From Myripristis murdjan (taxonomy: Eukaryota; Chordata; Actinopteri; Holocentriformes; Holocentridae): a DNA stretch of 64,000 nt. Where the stretch lies: assembly GCF_902150065.1 (NCBI RefSeq), contig NC_044001.1, positions 15,356,439-15,420,438 of the forward strand, read 5' to 3'. Positions 23,300-36,156 of the stretch are shown piece after piece. The position numbers were made by a program, and so were the translations under genes. Within the stretch, counting starts at the first letter, position 1, and the number at the start of each line of letters is the position of its first letter. The notes below the pieces were generated by a model. The model had not been told where the DNA came from. It searched no databases and worked only from the letters and a program-made list of their open reading frames with translations.

Positions 23300-24382
23300 C
23301 CCATGAGTGCATCGTCTTTGAGAGCAATCCACAATGGGGCTCAGGTGACTCGGCTCATAAGTGGAGAGCAAGAGAGATGACATCGCCCATGATGTTTTCC
23401 ACCGAGGACGCAGAGACAAAGACACTGCGGGGGGACCACTGCCTTCTTGACCCAGCCACTTAACTCTGATCACTTAAAAAATGATCTGCGATAGCATGCT
23501 CAAGAGAAACGGGATCGTCATCATGCCCAGCTCCATCAAATCACGTCATTTCAGGTTACACATGCAGTATTGTGCTGCTGATGGACAGACATTTGGGTGT
23601 TGCTGCTGCCTGGAGTGTCCTCACTGCACAGAAAGGTGACAGGCTCTCAACACGAACAGCGAGTCTGGAGCAGTGTGCAAGACCACAAGAAATGCTCACA
23701 TCAGCTTTCCTGAAGGTGCGGATATTGGACATTGCCAATGTATAGATACAAACACCCCCCCCACACTCCCAGCCCACCCCCTTCCACATGCACTAGTTAG
23801 TAGCCTTGACAATCCATGACCCACTAAGAATCTCAAGTCAGGTTATTCTTCATCTCGAAGTTTCCTTTTTCTTTTACAGTACTGTAGTATGATTCAGTAG
23901 ATGTTATAATTTTTTTCTTGTGATCTTTGTATCAATGCAATGATTTTGCTGTCAAGCTACTTTATCACATTGGTGTGATATGACAAGTTTAGTAAACAAT
24001 GAAAACAAAAAATACAGCTTTTCACTTATAAAGATGTAAAAAAAATAAAATAATCATTTATATATACATGTTTAGCAGACCCTAAACATATTGACTATGA
24101 TATCAACTTTATTTTTATTTTTAATGTCCATATTTCTTTTTTTTTATATACAACTGAAGCTCATCTCCTCTGTTTTGGTGTTGTGGGGCTTTGAGGTTCA
24201 CTGTTACTTATTAGCTGATAGTTTTGTCTTTTTTTTTTTGCTATCATCTGGTAGTTTGCTTTCATTGAAGCAAAAAAATACAAATTTTGGGGGGCGATTT
24301 ATATGACAGTTTAACAATTGAAAATACAGTTATTACAACTCAACTCTGGAAATGTGTTGTATAGGGAAAGATGTTTAATAAA
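23300..24382 (+). other. gabrr1: gabrr1 3' UTR with polyA signal
   Basis: No further coding sequence follows the TAA. An AATAAA at 24377-24382 is a well-placed polyadenylation signal; an A/T-rich AATAAAATAA near 24,045 is an alternative. The UTR length of about 1.1 kb is inferred. Confidence 0.5.
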
Positions 24383-25202
24383 TGTGATGTTTTCTGAAAA
24401 TGAGAACTTTCTTTGGACGAGGCTTGTGCCGAAACTGGATGGAGTAAAACTACAGAATCACAATGCTACACACCGAAAACTGTGCATGTAATATTTATTT
24501 TGACTGAAACACACTCAGCTGAACCGAGTCATACACTCAACTGTGTTTTCCTCTGCAGAAATCAATTCATGGCTACAGATTGAAACTGTATGACTTGATC
24601 TTTGACCTGGTCAAATGTCGCAAATTATCTGTTTTTCTGAAGAAATAATTTGCCTACTCTTTATATTTATCCATCCTATTTACATTTACATTGAAGTAAA
24701 CAGGCCGTTTTACACTTCGTCATTACCATCAGGGTGCTGAAAGGAAACTGGAGAATTGAGTAAAAAGCAGCTCTTCTTAAGTAACTTCAATTTTGATATA
24801 AAGCATTTTATGTGAACAAATTACATTCAAGTATTGAATAGCCTGCTTCATATAATGTGTACTTAAATCATGATGCCAATGCAAGCTTTGAGCACCATCG
24901 TCCTCGACAAAAACTTAATTAAAGGTAACACTTTGGCAGAAAGACATGAAAAGGATTATGAGAGAAGCTTCCATGAGTGGCCATGGCCTGACTCCCACCA
25001 CGCCAAAGGCAAGCATAAAGACACCAAGGCTGTGAATTAACCTGCATGTAGATGAAGGCATGGTCAAAAGCCTCAGCGAGCACAGTCAATAGGCAGTCTG
25101 TATAAATCTGCAGAACAACCATGCATCTATACTTAATTCTTACATGATTATATAGAGTATACATAAATGTACAGAACATTAAACTGCAGTGCAAAAAAGT
25201 CC
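24383..25202. other. Spacer between convergent gabrr1 and pm20d2
   Basis: A/T-rich DNA with no exon, repeat family or RNA gene that I recognise. Confidence 0.5.
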
Positions 25203-25208
25203 TTTAAT
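25203..25208 (-). terminator. Candidate polyA signal of pm20d2
   Basis: The minus strand reads ATTAAA, a common variant signal, 146 nt after the pm20d2 stop codon. Confidence 0.45.
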
Positions 25209-25354
25209 TCATTTGGCTCCTTCTGTGTACATTTCCTTCTTAGTGAGTGGCTCAGAGTTAATAAGACAGAGCAGTAAGGAAAAACGACTTTTAGTGCTCT
25301 TTAAGAAGAAGTATGTCTATTACTGTTTGTTCTACAGAGCAGTATTTCCACTGG

Positions 25355-28300
25355 TTATTTCTGCTCCTGTTTCGCTTTGGCCAGGGTGAAGTCTTCTCTC
25401 ACTTGCTTCAGCAGATCAGGGCAGCACAGCACATCCACAGCTGTCATAGCCAGGGCTTTGGCTGTCCTCAGGGTGTACAACTGGGCCTTTTCAGCTCCTG
25501 GCGGAGGAAAGGCAACGCGCGAGAAAAATAAAGAGACGAAACGAAGTGAACTGAAAAGAAACTGCTACAACCGTCTGTCAGGTGATCACGCTGCAGTTAA
25601 TTTTTTTATTGCAAAAAAGCATCTGTTTAAAAAAAAAAAAAAGGCAAGTGCTGCTGTACCCGCTGCTTCGGCGTACTCCTCCGTGTGGTTCATTGCGTCA
25701 GAGCCAATGTAAAAGAAAGGGTGGATACCAGGCACTACGAATGACACGTTCCCAAAGTCAGTGGAACCTGTAGTTAAAATAATATTAAAATAATATGTTA
25801 ATAGTATGATTCTCTGTTGATTCAGATGACAAAAACAAACTGTAGGAGAGAGACACACATGTGATTTGCATTACTAGCAACAGGTAAAGCCTCCACTCTA
25901 CTTAGGACAGCACACTTACGGTGTCGTCTGTTTTTCATTTTTACCTACCAGAGAAGTTACTTGGCTCCTCCTGAAATTGAATCCCTAAAGCCTTTCCATT
26001 CTTTTCATACAGGTTTGCCAGAGTGGGATTAGGCAGGATGTTAGAGTAGGCAGGGTTTGGGTAGGTTATCTCCACCTGAAGATGATATCAATCATTAATT
26101 CAATTAATCAGTCTTGTCAGCAGGAAAGGTTAGAAAAAATGAGTTGGCAACTAGTCACAGATATTCTGTAATACTGCTGCTCCCTACAACCACTAAGTCT
26201 GCTGGTGGCTAAGGAATAAATTACGTCTTCGTTCTCATTGTTCTGTCAAGAAGCCCAAAGTTAATGGCGAATTACGTAACAGTACCACGACACTGAATTT
26301 AATTCAAATTCATAATTACAGGGATTTGTAAAGGATGTTGAATAACAGGGGAGTCAACCCGAAAACTGGATTTGTTTTGCTATCTTGTCCTCCATGCTGT
26401 CTTTGACTGTTAATCTGGGCATGAGGGAGTCACTGAGGGGAAACCAAACAGATGACAATATGGCTATTTTTAGTGAAGCTTACTGGGCAACCAGTAGCCG
26501 CGGCAGCTGCCCGGAAGCAGGCCTCAGCTTTGGCCTTGAGGTCGCAGAGATCCTTTAACAATGACGTGCGCAGGTAGAACTCCAGCTCGGTGTAGGCAGG
26601 GATAATGTTGGGCTTCTCCCCTCCATGTTTAATGATGCCTGCGGTGAAGAAAACAGACAGAGCGCACAAGATGGAGGATAAGAAACGAGGCGGGGAACGC
26701 GTTGCGATGAAGAAAGCAGGGATACATCCATAACATTGTCTTAACGCCAAGTACTATTGCAAGCGTCTGCACATTACATTTACTTCACAACATATTTTAG
26801 CATAAAACACTGATTTGAAGTCATTACAGAAATTTTTTTTAATCTCTCTCAAGGTAAAACATCCATCTGCATGTGAAAACAGAGGATGTGGCTTTGCTGT
26901 CATTTGTGAGCACGACTTGTGAAACTACTTTTTCATCGTGGGAAAACTGATTCAGAAACCTTATTGTTAGTTGCCATCAGCTAAATCTCTGATATGGCTG
27001 ATGCAGATGGTGCAACCATTAAAAATCACAATAGTATTAAAACACAAGGGAATTCATTTGCCTATAAGATGATAATTCCTAATTGCTTCAAAACCCAGTG
27101 GTGACAGCTAAGAAATGAATCTAAGCTCGATGTGCTCACAACTCATATAACTTTGCTCCCTCCTCGCCTCTCCTCACCGTGGAGTCTCCAGTCGGGTTTG
27201 AGCTGCTGCCTGAGGACAGAGAGGTTGTTATACGCCAGCACAGCAGCATCCAAAGCGTTCACTCCCTCCCAAGGGTATGCAGATGCGTGAGATGCCTTCC
27301 CGCGGTACTTCACTGTCACGCTATGTCACATCAAAACAGAGGTTCAGGGGCTGTCTGGGGAAGTGGCCAAATCTAAATAATCACCTCAGCAATACATGTT
27401 AGAGGACTCGTTCAGAGGGAGAAGAGGGGACACAGTGAACACAGGCAGTGCAAAGCAGGGCTGCAGTGACACTTGATGGGTAGATTACTAAAGAGGAGAA
27501 GGTTATACTCCCCTTTATACTTCAATGGCTATACGGCTGGTGAGTGAGTATACTCTAAATTGCCAGAAAACAAAGTGGGTATACTCTGGGGTGCAAGGTG
27601 TGAGACTTCATCTTACTCTACAATGGCTATACAGGGCAGGAACGGGACGTCCTGCTGGGCCGGGTGAGCCATGAAGACGAGGCTGATGTCAGCGAAGGCT
27701 CCCGCTGAGATTAGGTCAATCTTTCCTCCTCTGTGCTCCTCTCCAGGAGTTCCCAGAACAGTTACCTTGGAGAACAATGTCGAAAATGATTCAGCGAGTA
27801 GATATACCCAGTCCAAGTGGGTCAGCACCCCTGGAAAGGCTGTTTCTAAATAATATCAATTTATTTTTAGCTTATATTTTAGGCCTATCCTATTGCAAAA
27901 ATACTGCAAAAATGTGTTCAGCATAATACATCCAATATTTTGAAAGCATGCAAAAATAATAAACAAATCAATACATCTTTGTTGACAGCATATGTGCAAA
28001 TACTTGGGCCACTTGAAATATATTTCAAATGAACGCCAGCTACATGTAACCTACAATAATTTTGGACTCAGGCTTTTTGTGCATTCTGAAACAAATCTTT
28101 GAAACATGATGCATAGGTGAAATAGATGATTTTGCCCCATTCTAATGTTAGTATTACTGTTAGTATTAAAACGTGTGGACTTGTCTGTGACAGCTATTCT
28201 TGGGTTGTGTTTGGCGACCCACAGAAGTCATTGTGCCTCTAGGGCGGCTGTTCAAAACTGACAATAAGTGTTTGGGTGTGTGTGCACTTTGTGTATTGCA

Positions 28301-28726
28301 TGAAGCTGTATACACACTTGGTGTTACCTTGACCGGGACAGGCAGGTCTGGCTCCTGTCCCAGTGCACCTGTGAGCCCCAGTGCAGCAGCAGCGCCCACC
28401 TCCGCTATCAGGTTGTGCCCGCAGGCGTGTCCGATACCCGGCAGAGCGTCATACTCGCACAGGAACCCTATATTCAAAACCTCGTCACCCTCTTTGCCAC
28501 CAACGGGCCCCCATGTGGCCCGAAACGCGGTTGCCAGTTTGTAGTGGCTCTCCACCCTCCACTCCTCTTCCTCGGAGAAGAAGCGGACGAGCCTGTCATG
28601 GGCCCGTGTCTCGTTATATGCGAGCTCCGGACAACTCCAAATGTCTCGGCTTAACTCACACAGCTTGTCTTTGAGTCTGTCTATGCAGAGCTGCACCGCG
28701 CCTTTTATTCGGTCTTGATTCTCCAT
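25355..28726 (-). CDS. pm20d2: Peptidase M20 domain-containing protein 2
   Basis: Role: cytosolic M20-family hydrolase reported to cleave beta-alanyl dipeptides formed as side products of carnosine synthase (metabolite repair). Exons in transcript order: 28726-28328, 27765-27617, 27320-27178, 26638-26484, 26075-25949, 25767-25660, 25497-25355. Borders are GT/AG and phases agree, giving 407 aa (human about 436; this protein has a shorter N-terminus). The start is the first ATG after an in-frame TGA about 40 nt upstream. Metal-site and catalytic motifs are visible: [15 protein letters not shown] (His100-His104), [11 protein letters not shown] (about 138-148) and MAHPAQQD. The lid domain is [20 protein letters not shown] to [16 protein letters not shown]. 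The C-terminal half returns with [20 protein letters not shown] and [19 protein letters not shown]. The gene is convergent with gabrr1, as in mammals. Confidence 0.95.
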
Positions 28727-29640
28727 ATGGCTGTCTGAGAAGTGGTGATGCGATATGTGTGTGTTTCAGTGTCAGTCTCCTCTCAGCACGCTGCAGGCTC
28801 ATGGAAGGAAACAGGCAGCCATGGCCGGTGTTTGTCCAAGTAGTGCACAACTAAGTCCCGCCCTCATCATGTTAAAACTGATCCTACATGGTACATTTCA
28901 CATGCACAAACGCAGAGTAACAAAGATTACCCCCTGTTTACACTGTCAAACTGATCGACACTAAAAAAAGTAATAAAGCTGTCAAAGAGATTAAGGAGAT
29001 TTCTTATATAATTTTTAGTTTTCTATTGGAATTCATACTCTTGTTTCTACACTGTAAAAAGTCTAACTTGCAGTTGTTCATTCAATCTAATAACTTCCAT
29101 TGAAAACAGAATAAAATTATTGATTTGATTGTGAAACTCTTTCTTTTTGGATTTTGAGACATCAGTTTTGATTTCTACGGAACTAAATATCCGCCCAAAG
29201 GACACAACACTATGTTATTGATTTCTCTCGGACATATTTTTTAGTTCATGTTCAGCAGATAATATTTTTTATTTTGAGTCAAATGTGATTCGCTTGAGAT
29301 CACATGTGCCCTGCCAGAAACAGTTCTCTTTTTGCATGGCCTGACTGGCGAGGGACATCTTTTATGGATTACACCCAAAAATAAACGTAAGTTGCACAGC
29401 AGAAGGATATACACAACTTTTTAGTGTTTTGTGTTGGCAAAATGGCAAAGAATGGCCCCATTTAAGCTGGCTAATCAGTCACCACCAAAGCTAGCTAACG
29501 TAGCTAATGTGCAAGCTGGTTAACATTGATAGTCAGGAATGCATTTTTCTTTTTTCTTTTTTTTTTTTTTTTTTTTACAGAAAACACACATATACAAGCC
29601 TGTGCTCAACATAATGATGCACCTATAAAGTCGAGTGCCA
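28727..29640. other. Region upstream of pm20d2
   Basis: Presumed promoter side of pm20d2; no clear TATA box. It holds a T-run at about 29,549-29,577 and, at 29,487-29,525, GCTAGCTAACGTAGCTAATG-like sequence related to a palindrome common in teleost 5' regions. No exon recognised. Confidence 0.35.
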
Positions 29641-29659
29641 CCTACAATACCTTCACTGG

Positions 29660-29674
29660 CCAACAGGGGGCCGC
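29660..29674 (+). promoter_or_regulatory. CTCF-like motif
   Basis: CCAACAGGGGGCCGC differs from the CTCF core consensus at two positions. Same orientation as the stronger site 140 bp downstream. Confidence 0.3.
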
Positions 29675-29802
29675 AGGACTCCATTTAAAAACACTTTTCT
29701 GCATGTATTTTAGTAGCTGTTTCATATTTGGCTGCAAACTAAACTAGAACAGCATGGGTTTTGTTTCCCATACACCGGCCTTAACAAGGTTTTTAAATGT
29801 CA

Positions 29803-29817
29803 CCACCAGGGGGCTCC
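29803..29817 (+). promoter_or_regulatory. CTCF-like motif (strong core)
   Basis: CCACCAGGGGGC matches the twelve-base CTCF core exactly. It lies between pm20d2 and the long gene-free interval before cnr1. This motif also occurs within some fish repeats, so function is not established. Confidence 0.4.
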
Positions 29818-29867
29818 AGTGTGTTTGTTGTGCACTTTCCATAGCAATGTTTGACGTTGCCACTAGA

Positions 29868-30140
29868 AGGGTAGGTAGGTAGATACTTCATATTCATCCC
29901 GCAGGAAATTCACATTTTCTTCAGCAGTATCCACAGATTACAGATTAAGTAAATAAAAAAAAAATAGAAATAAAGAATAAGATCTAAGTATAACAGAATA
30001 AGATCTGAGTACAACAGAATAACCTAAGTACAACCCAGTGTGCAAAAAGCAATGTGCAACAAAAAAAAAAAACAGAAAAAACCGTGTGCATGGGTGTATA
30101 AAATGTGTATAGAGGTAGGTCAATGTGCAAATTTGGCGCA
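29868..30140 (-). mobile_element. LINE 3'-end fragment, antisense
   Basis: Read on the minus strand it ends GTGAATTTCCTGCGGGATGA then ATATGAAGTATCTACCTACC, the same terminus type as at 12,190-12,361. The preceding sequence (TTGCACATTGCTTTTTGCAC and a repeated TTATTCTGTT(A/G)TACT unit) fits the 3' UTR of such elements. No coding part remains. Confidence 0.5.
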
Positions 30141-31583
30141 AAAAAGGCGTTGGTGAGTGACTTGCCAGTTTCTAAGCCTAAAATATTTATTTATTTATTC
30201 ACATCTTTATTTCTTTAGCTCTTAAATGGATATGATTTTGGCCCATTCTGTTGTTCACATATCGTTTCAATGTTCAGTATTCAATAATTGGGCCTTTAAT
30301 TCAGGTATTTATTCAGAATATGTTGGTACAATTCAAAGTGAAGCTGCATTGATTAGTCCATAATGGCATCACATGTGTGCTTTGATTAAGGCTGGGTCAT
30401 TGCAGTGCTCGCCCCGCATACATCATATCGATTCCCTCTTTTAAAAATTAAGTGCTATCCTCAAAAGAGAATTTGAAATCTCGCCGAGGTTGCTTTGAAA
30501 TACAGCGCCATACCTGAGAACGTGCTGCTCCTTGAGATTAAAGGTAAAGGTACAACTGGCTCGGTAGATAAGGCTGCATAGGCTGTGGGGTTGTGAGATG
30601 AAATTTTTATTACATTTTCTGTCTTTGACACCGGGGACTTGATGTTTCTGCAATACTACACAGCATTAAAAATCTATTATGTTGTTGTGTCCTATACTCC
30701 AAATACCTTTCTTAGGTAGGTAGAATGCTAGTAAAAATAAAAACAATACAATAAAATAAATAAAAGCATATTTCCCTACTTGTCTTTCTTGGTCCAGTTT
30801 ATCCTGGTCACACCACACTGGTTGTTAGAGCCACTAAGGTTAATGCTAGAGCTACCAAATTCACCATCCTTGATCATTTTTACCTTATCAATGAATGATA
30901 AGAATTTCTGACACTTTTATCTCCTATAAGTCCTATTCTGGCATAGAAGTTGTTTTTAGGATTAAATGTTGTGTTTCTCATCCTTAACTGCCGTCTCTTA
31001 CAGCAAAGCATGCAGTGTACCAAAATTCATCTTTTACCATGTCATATGTGTCAGCTTTAACAAAACAAATTTTCCAAAATCTACCTTCAAATCTGAAATC
31101 TGTGGCAAAGTGTGGCTGCATACAAAGGCCTGTTATGTCATTAAATTGGTTTATGAGAATTACTGTTAGTCAAATACAAATTCCTGAGCTTTTTCAGTGG
31201 AGGGGGATCATTCTATTAGGGGGACTGGGATATTTTCTTTTCTCATCCACTGCTTACTGGATATAAATCATCCTCACCTTACACTCCTCCACAGTAATCT
31301 CCCTCCATGTCACAACACAACATTAGAAATCAGGCGATGTATATGCAGATACACCGACTTGTAGTGATTGGTGTTATAAAAGATTGCATGGCAAAATTCA
31401 AAAATATGATTCTTAACAATGCATAATGATTTTGCACCCCCATGTGTCCCTTATGCAATCCCCCTAGTCGGTAATTGTGTTTCTCATAATGGGGGAAATA
31501 TTGTGTGCTAGAAATAGGGACAGAGTGAGAGCTCCTTTTTTTGTTTATCTCCCATCAGGGTCTTCCTGACTTTCACAGTGGTT

Positions 31584-31600
31584 GAGCACCATCTGCTGGG
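31584..31600 (-). promoter_or_regulatory. CTCF-like motif
   Basis: The minus strand reads CCCAGCAGATGGTGCTC, matching the CTCF core except for one C-to-T change. It faces opposite to the sites at 29,660 and 29,803. Confidence 0.35.
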
Positions 31601-32536
31601 TAAAGACACTCAGTCAGTGTAGGTTTCTGAGTATGACAATGTAATACAGGAAAGATTTTTTTTTAGTTTTTACAATTAAAGGCAAGGAAAAATGGGTGAG
31701 AATAATACGCATACATTGTGCTGTGTCCGCAAGAGACACATTCTTTTTCTATTGCACCTCAGTGTTTCTATGACTCTCATAAGTTGTTATTCAAATAGTT
31801 AGCACAATTTAATATGGTTTAAATTTGGATAACACCCATATACACATGCTCATAAAAAGGCAAAACAAATCACAAAATCATATACTTGGGGGGGAAAAAG
31901 AAACTGCCATTTGATAAGACTGTAGAATTTCTGAAATGTAAAAATTTGCATCTAGATAAAAGCACAGTAATCTTACTCTGAGGTTCCTAATGTATAAATG
32001 AGACTTTCCATTCAAACGCCATTTAGTTTTTAAATATCGATCATCAGCCTTCCATCAGGCCTTTATGATTTAAATTATCATGTAAATGGCAGAAGGGAAT
32101 TGGGGTTGGGGCTAAAATCCATTTCACGCAACCACACTAGAGGGACCCAGAGCAGCACTTTGTTAAATCAGTCTCACGACTCATGGAAGTGCTATCATTT
32201 AAAGGTTGGGTATTTTGCTGTGGAAATTATTCATTCAAATCAACATGCTGCCGCTATTCAGCTTTCACCTTGAATCTAATAAATGAAGCATGGATGGATA
32301 GAAAAGCTTTCAGCAATAAAACATTCCCCTCTGCAATTATCTAGAGGGCATTTTATTTTATTTTATTTTTTTTTTCCAAAGCTTCTCAGGTGACATTACT
32401 CATGTAGAAAACAATGCTTTACCTTGGTGAGAGTGAACTCGGAGCGCTCAGATCTGACTCGGTGGAACAAGCTCAATTAGTGCTAAATGAATAAAGACAA
32501 GGTTGCACAGCTGTTACATGCCCAGCAACTGAACTG

Positions 32537-32602
32537 TGTGCGTGCGTGTGTGTGTGTGTGTGTGTGTGCGTGTGTGAGAGAGAGAGAGAGAGAGAGAGCA
32601 GG
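32537..32602. repeat. Compound (GT)n(GA)n microsatellite
   Basis: GT/GC run followed by about ten GA units. Confidence 0.9.
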
Positions 32603-35600
32603 TGTACATGTATGTGTTCCCTGTCTATATTTGTGTTTGAGGTTAATTGGGGGGTCATTGTCTGTCGCAGGAGGAGACATGTTGAACAGCGTCCAGCAAG
32701 CTGACAGCAGCTCTGCTTCCTGACACGGCCTGTCTGTCAGCTTACTTTACACCCCGCTGGTGCCACTCTCCTTTGTGTGTCAATTAAGTGCCATTGAAGG
32801 GAGTCGCCCATGTGCTGGCTATTGTCTTTGGATTTGCTCTGTGAGCCATGTGCTTAATTTCACATGATTCAGCCTCGTTTTTGACCTTAAATGTCAGCCA
32901 GTGCTCGCACAGACTATTACCTTGAAGAGCTGTTATCTCATTTTGCAGATTTAGACTGCTAACCTTTCCTCAGTGAGTCACAGTAGCAGGTTCATCATGA
33001 TTTTTTACAGCACGTCACAGCAAGAAACCCTCATGTTGAGAGCGAGGTGCTTGACGAAACCACACCGGCTTCACTGAGGGAAGAAAATCACACCAAAAAA
33101 CAAATAGTGACAAATGTGAAAGTGATTGCGCCAGTTGAGTGATGCAACAAATAAAATCGCCGCCCAATCCTGTGACATTTTTCTCAGCACATTATGCACA
33201 TGTGACAAGCGTTCGATATTTCAGGTCGCCTGTTAGACATCTCATGTTGATTCATTACAGCTGAAAGCATCAAGCCAGAGATATTCTATGATATACACAC
33301 ACAGGCATCACAACAACAGGAGGTCCCTCAGGAAGGTTGGCTTGACACCCACAATGAATGGGTGTGCTCCTCGTGGCAGCGTGACTGAAATTGAAAACTG
33401 ACGATGAAACAGACAACAGACTACATGTATGAATGTGTGCGTGGCTCATCCAAGAATGTGGTCTAAATATTAATATGTCCGTGCCTCTGCCCCGGCCTTA
33501 ACCTCAAGTCAGCCAGTTCATGTCCTCTCCAGCAGACACTGACGGATCCAGACAAGCTGGTGATGAGCCTGATTTTAAACATGAGGTTCCAGCTGACTGA
33601 GGAGAGCTGACAACGTGTCAGTTGTGCTTGCCCTGTCCTGTCAGCACTGCTATTAAACAAAGAGCACCCCTCAAGGAGTACCCCAGTAACCCAGCCTCAA
33701 GGTTTGATATTGCACCGCGAGCAGCTTGGTAGCTGGGAGATACGCCCTAAAGGCCTCTCAGATGTCTCCGTGTGTACACGCATGTATGTGTGTCCCGTCC
33801 CTGTCATTAATGTCACATCAGTGTACGCAGCGTGTCACTGCCTTTCTCTGGAGCTGGAATACATTAACACCTCAGTGTGGCATGTCTTTCTGCATCTCAA
33901 TGTCTGCGGTGATGGAGGTGGTGATGGGTGAGGGGGTGGGTGGGGGTGTTATATACTCGATTACATTAGTTCTTGGCTTCATGAGGTTTGATTGTTTGCC
34001 AATGACAGGGCATATGATTGAGGTGCATCCTTGTCTTTATGGAGAAATGCATCCTGGAACAATAGAAACACAACCAACCTGCTGTTTTTACAGTGTCAGG
34101 ACACATGCACTTGCATCCTGTCTGACATTATCATTGTCATAAACACAAATGTCTGTTTTGCTGCTTTCTAGTGCTGACTGATATATAAACAAAATAATCC
34201 TCTGGCAACAGGAAGTACCACGTTTTACATTTCTGTCGGCAGCACTATCAGTGTGTTTGGAATAAATAGAAGAAGAACGTGATGAGCAGCAAAAGCCAAC
34301 ATGGCTGAACAGACCAAGAAAAGAGCAAAACGACAGAAGCTCAGACTTCCTCAAGAGGAAATCCGAGGAAAAACACAGCGCTGGCACACTGTGATCACTG
34401 GTAATACAGCGCACAAACACTCCACAAACACAGCAACGGCTGCTAAATAGTAACGACATCTCCACAATGAGCGCACGGATCCCGGAGATTACCACTTTAA
34501 CATTTCACATTTCTTCCTCCTTTGTTCCCCATTCTTTTGTTCTCAGATACATTCTGTCAGACTACAGGTTGAGCCTTTATTCTCCAGTCTCAGATTCTGC
34601 TCTGTGAAGTCCATACAGCTGCCCCTGCTACTTCAAATGCTCTCCTGCAGTAGCGGTGCCCTTTTTTTGTTTGACAGCACTGAAAAGGCTGCTGTCTGCC
34701 CCAATAACATCAGCCTTTGTGGGTGTATCAGTTGAACAGGAGAGGATGAGTAGTGCCCTGAACCACAGAGGAGCCAGAATCAGCAGGGAGCGTGGAAAGT
34801 GAGACTTGCAGTGGAGCCGAAGTGTAGATCATAAAAGGTTAGAGTGAGATAATGCCATAATGTTGCCGTGCTGCTGTGATGTAGTGATGTTATGTGAGAA
34901 TTACAACAGCAAAGACCCCGGTGTCTGATAACAAAAAGAGATGAGCATCACATTTCAACATTTTGTCTGCCGTGATTACTCCACACATTTGATACTCTAA
35001 TAGCCTCGGTTGATTCATGTAATGACTCTGTTCCCTCACACCGAAAAAAGCTCCATTTTATCACATCATTTCATCTCATATTCAGTGTTTTTGTTTGAAC
35101 AAGTGAAGAAATCTGCAAGCAGGATGAGATGATCCCACTAGTTATGTGCCAATCAATCGGCTTCAGGAATTTTCTTGTCATTTTCCCTATGCTAACAGGC
35201 TGATCTGCCTTATTCTGCCTTAAACAAGTGAGACTGCAACAAGTGGGATTATTTCATCCCACTGGCAGATTTTTGCAACAAGAAAAACACGATTTCAAGG
35301 CTGGAGATATTTGGATGGAGATTTTTGCAGTGTTTATTGCCCTAAGCCCTAAGATAACATTGATTGTGGGAAAAGAAACTGCAACTCAATATCAGGAAAG
35401 CTTCAGAGTGTATCAAGTTTATACCACACATGGGAATATGAAAAATACGAGTCTGCTTCTCATAAAGCCCACAGATTTTTCATTTACAGGTTGATACTCA
35501 GTGGTGCAAAGTTAATTTTTTTCAGATCCAATTTTCCACACAGAAACACAGAGTATACACCTTTGTCTCGTCTGTGTGGAGATCCTTCCTCCTCTGGAAA

Positions 35601-36076
35601 TTGCTAAGAGCACAAACTGTCCAAGCAAAATATGGAGAGTGATGATGTTGGAGGACCGAGGGCTGACTTCCTGCAGAGAATAAAGACCTATCAAACAGGG
35701 AACATAGTTTCTCTGAATACAGAAAAGGGCCTGAGCCAACCACAGTGACAGTTCCCTAAATTCAAAGGGGAAAAAGGGAAACTGCTGCCTCAGAATGGAC
35801 CCACCCACTGTTACTTTGACAGCCGACAAAAGGAGGCATTCTGGATTAGATAGAGGCAGAAATGATAGAGACTGCAAGACTGTTGGTTAACCTGCAGGTG
35901 AAACACATCATAAAAATTACTCATTTCCTTCCAAGAAAAAAAAAAATCCCACCTTCTCTGATATATTAATTTAATAATACGTCAATCCAGATACACAAGC
36001 ATTTTGCATTTTTAAAAACTGCTGCTTAATACAACATAAAAGACTCATAATTTTCCCTTTCTGGCTGCCTGTAGAA

Positions 36077-36092
36077 TCTCTCTCTGTCTCTG

Positions 36093-36142
<50 letters not shown>

Positions 36143-36156
36143 CCTCTCTCTCTCTC
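36077..36156. repeat. (CTGTCT)n(CT)n pyrimidine tract
   Basis: About 80 bp of pyrimidine-rich CTCTGT and CT units; the reverse frame reads as an Arg/Glu/Gln-rich open frame, an artefact. Confidence 0.9.
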
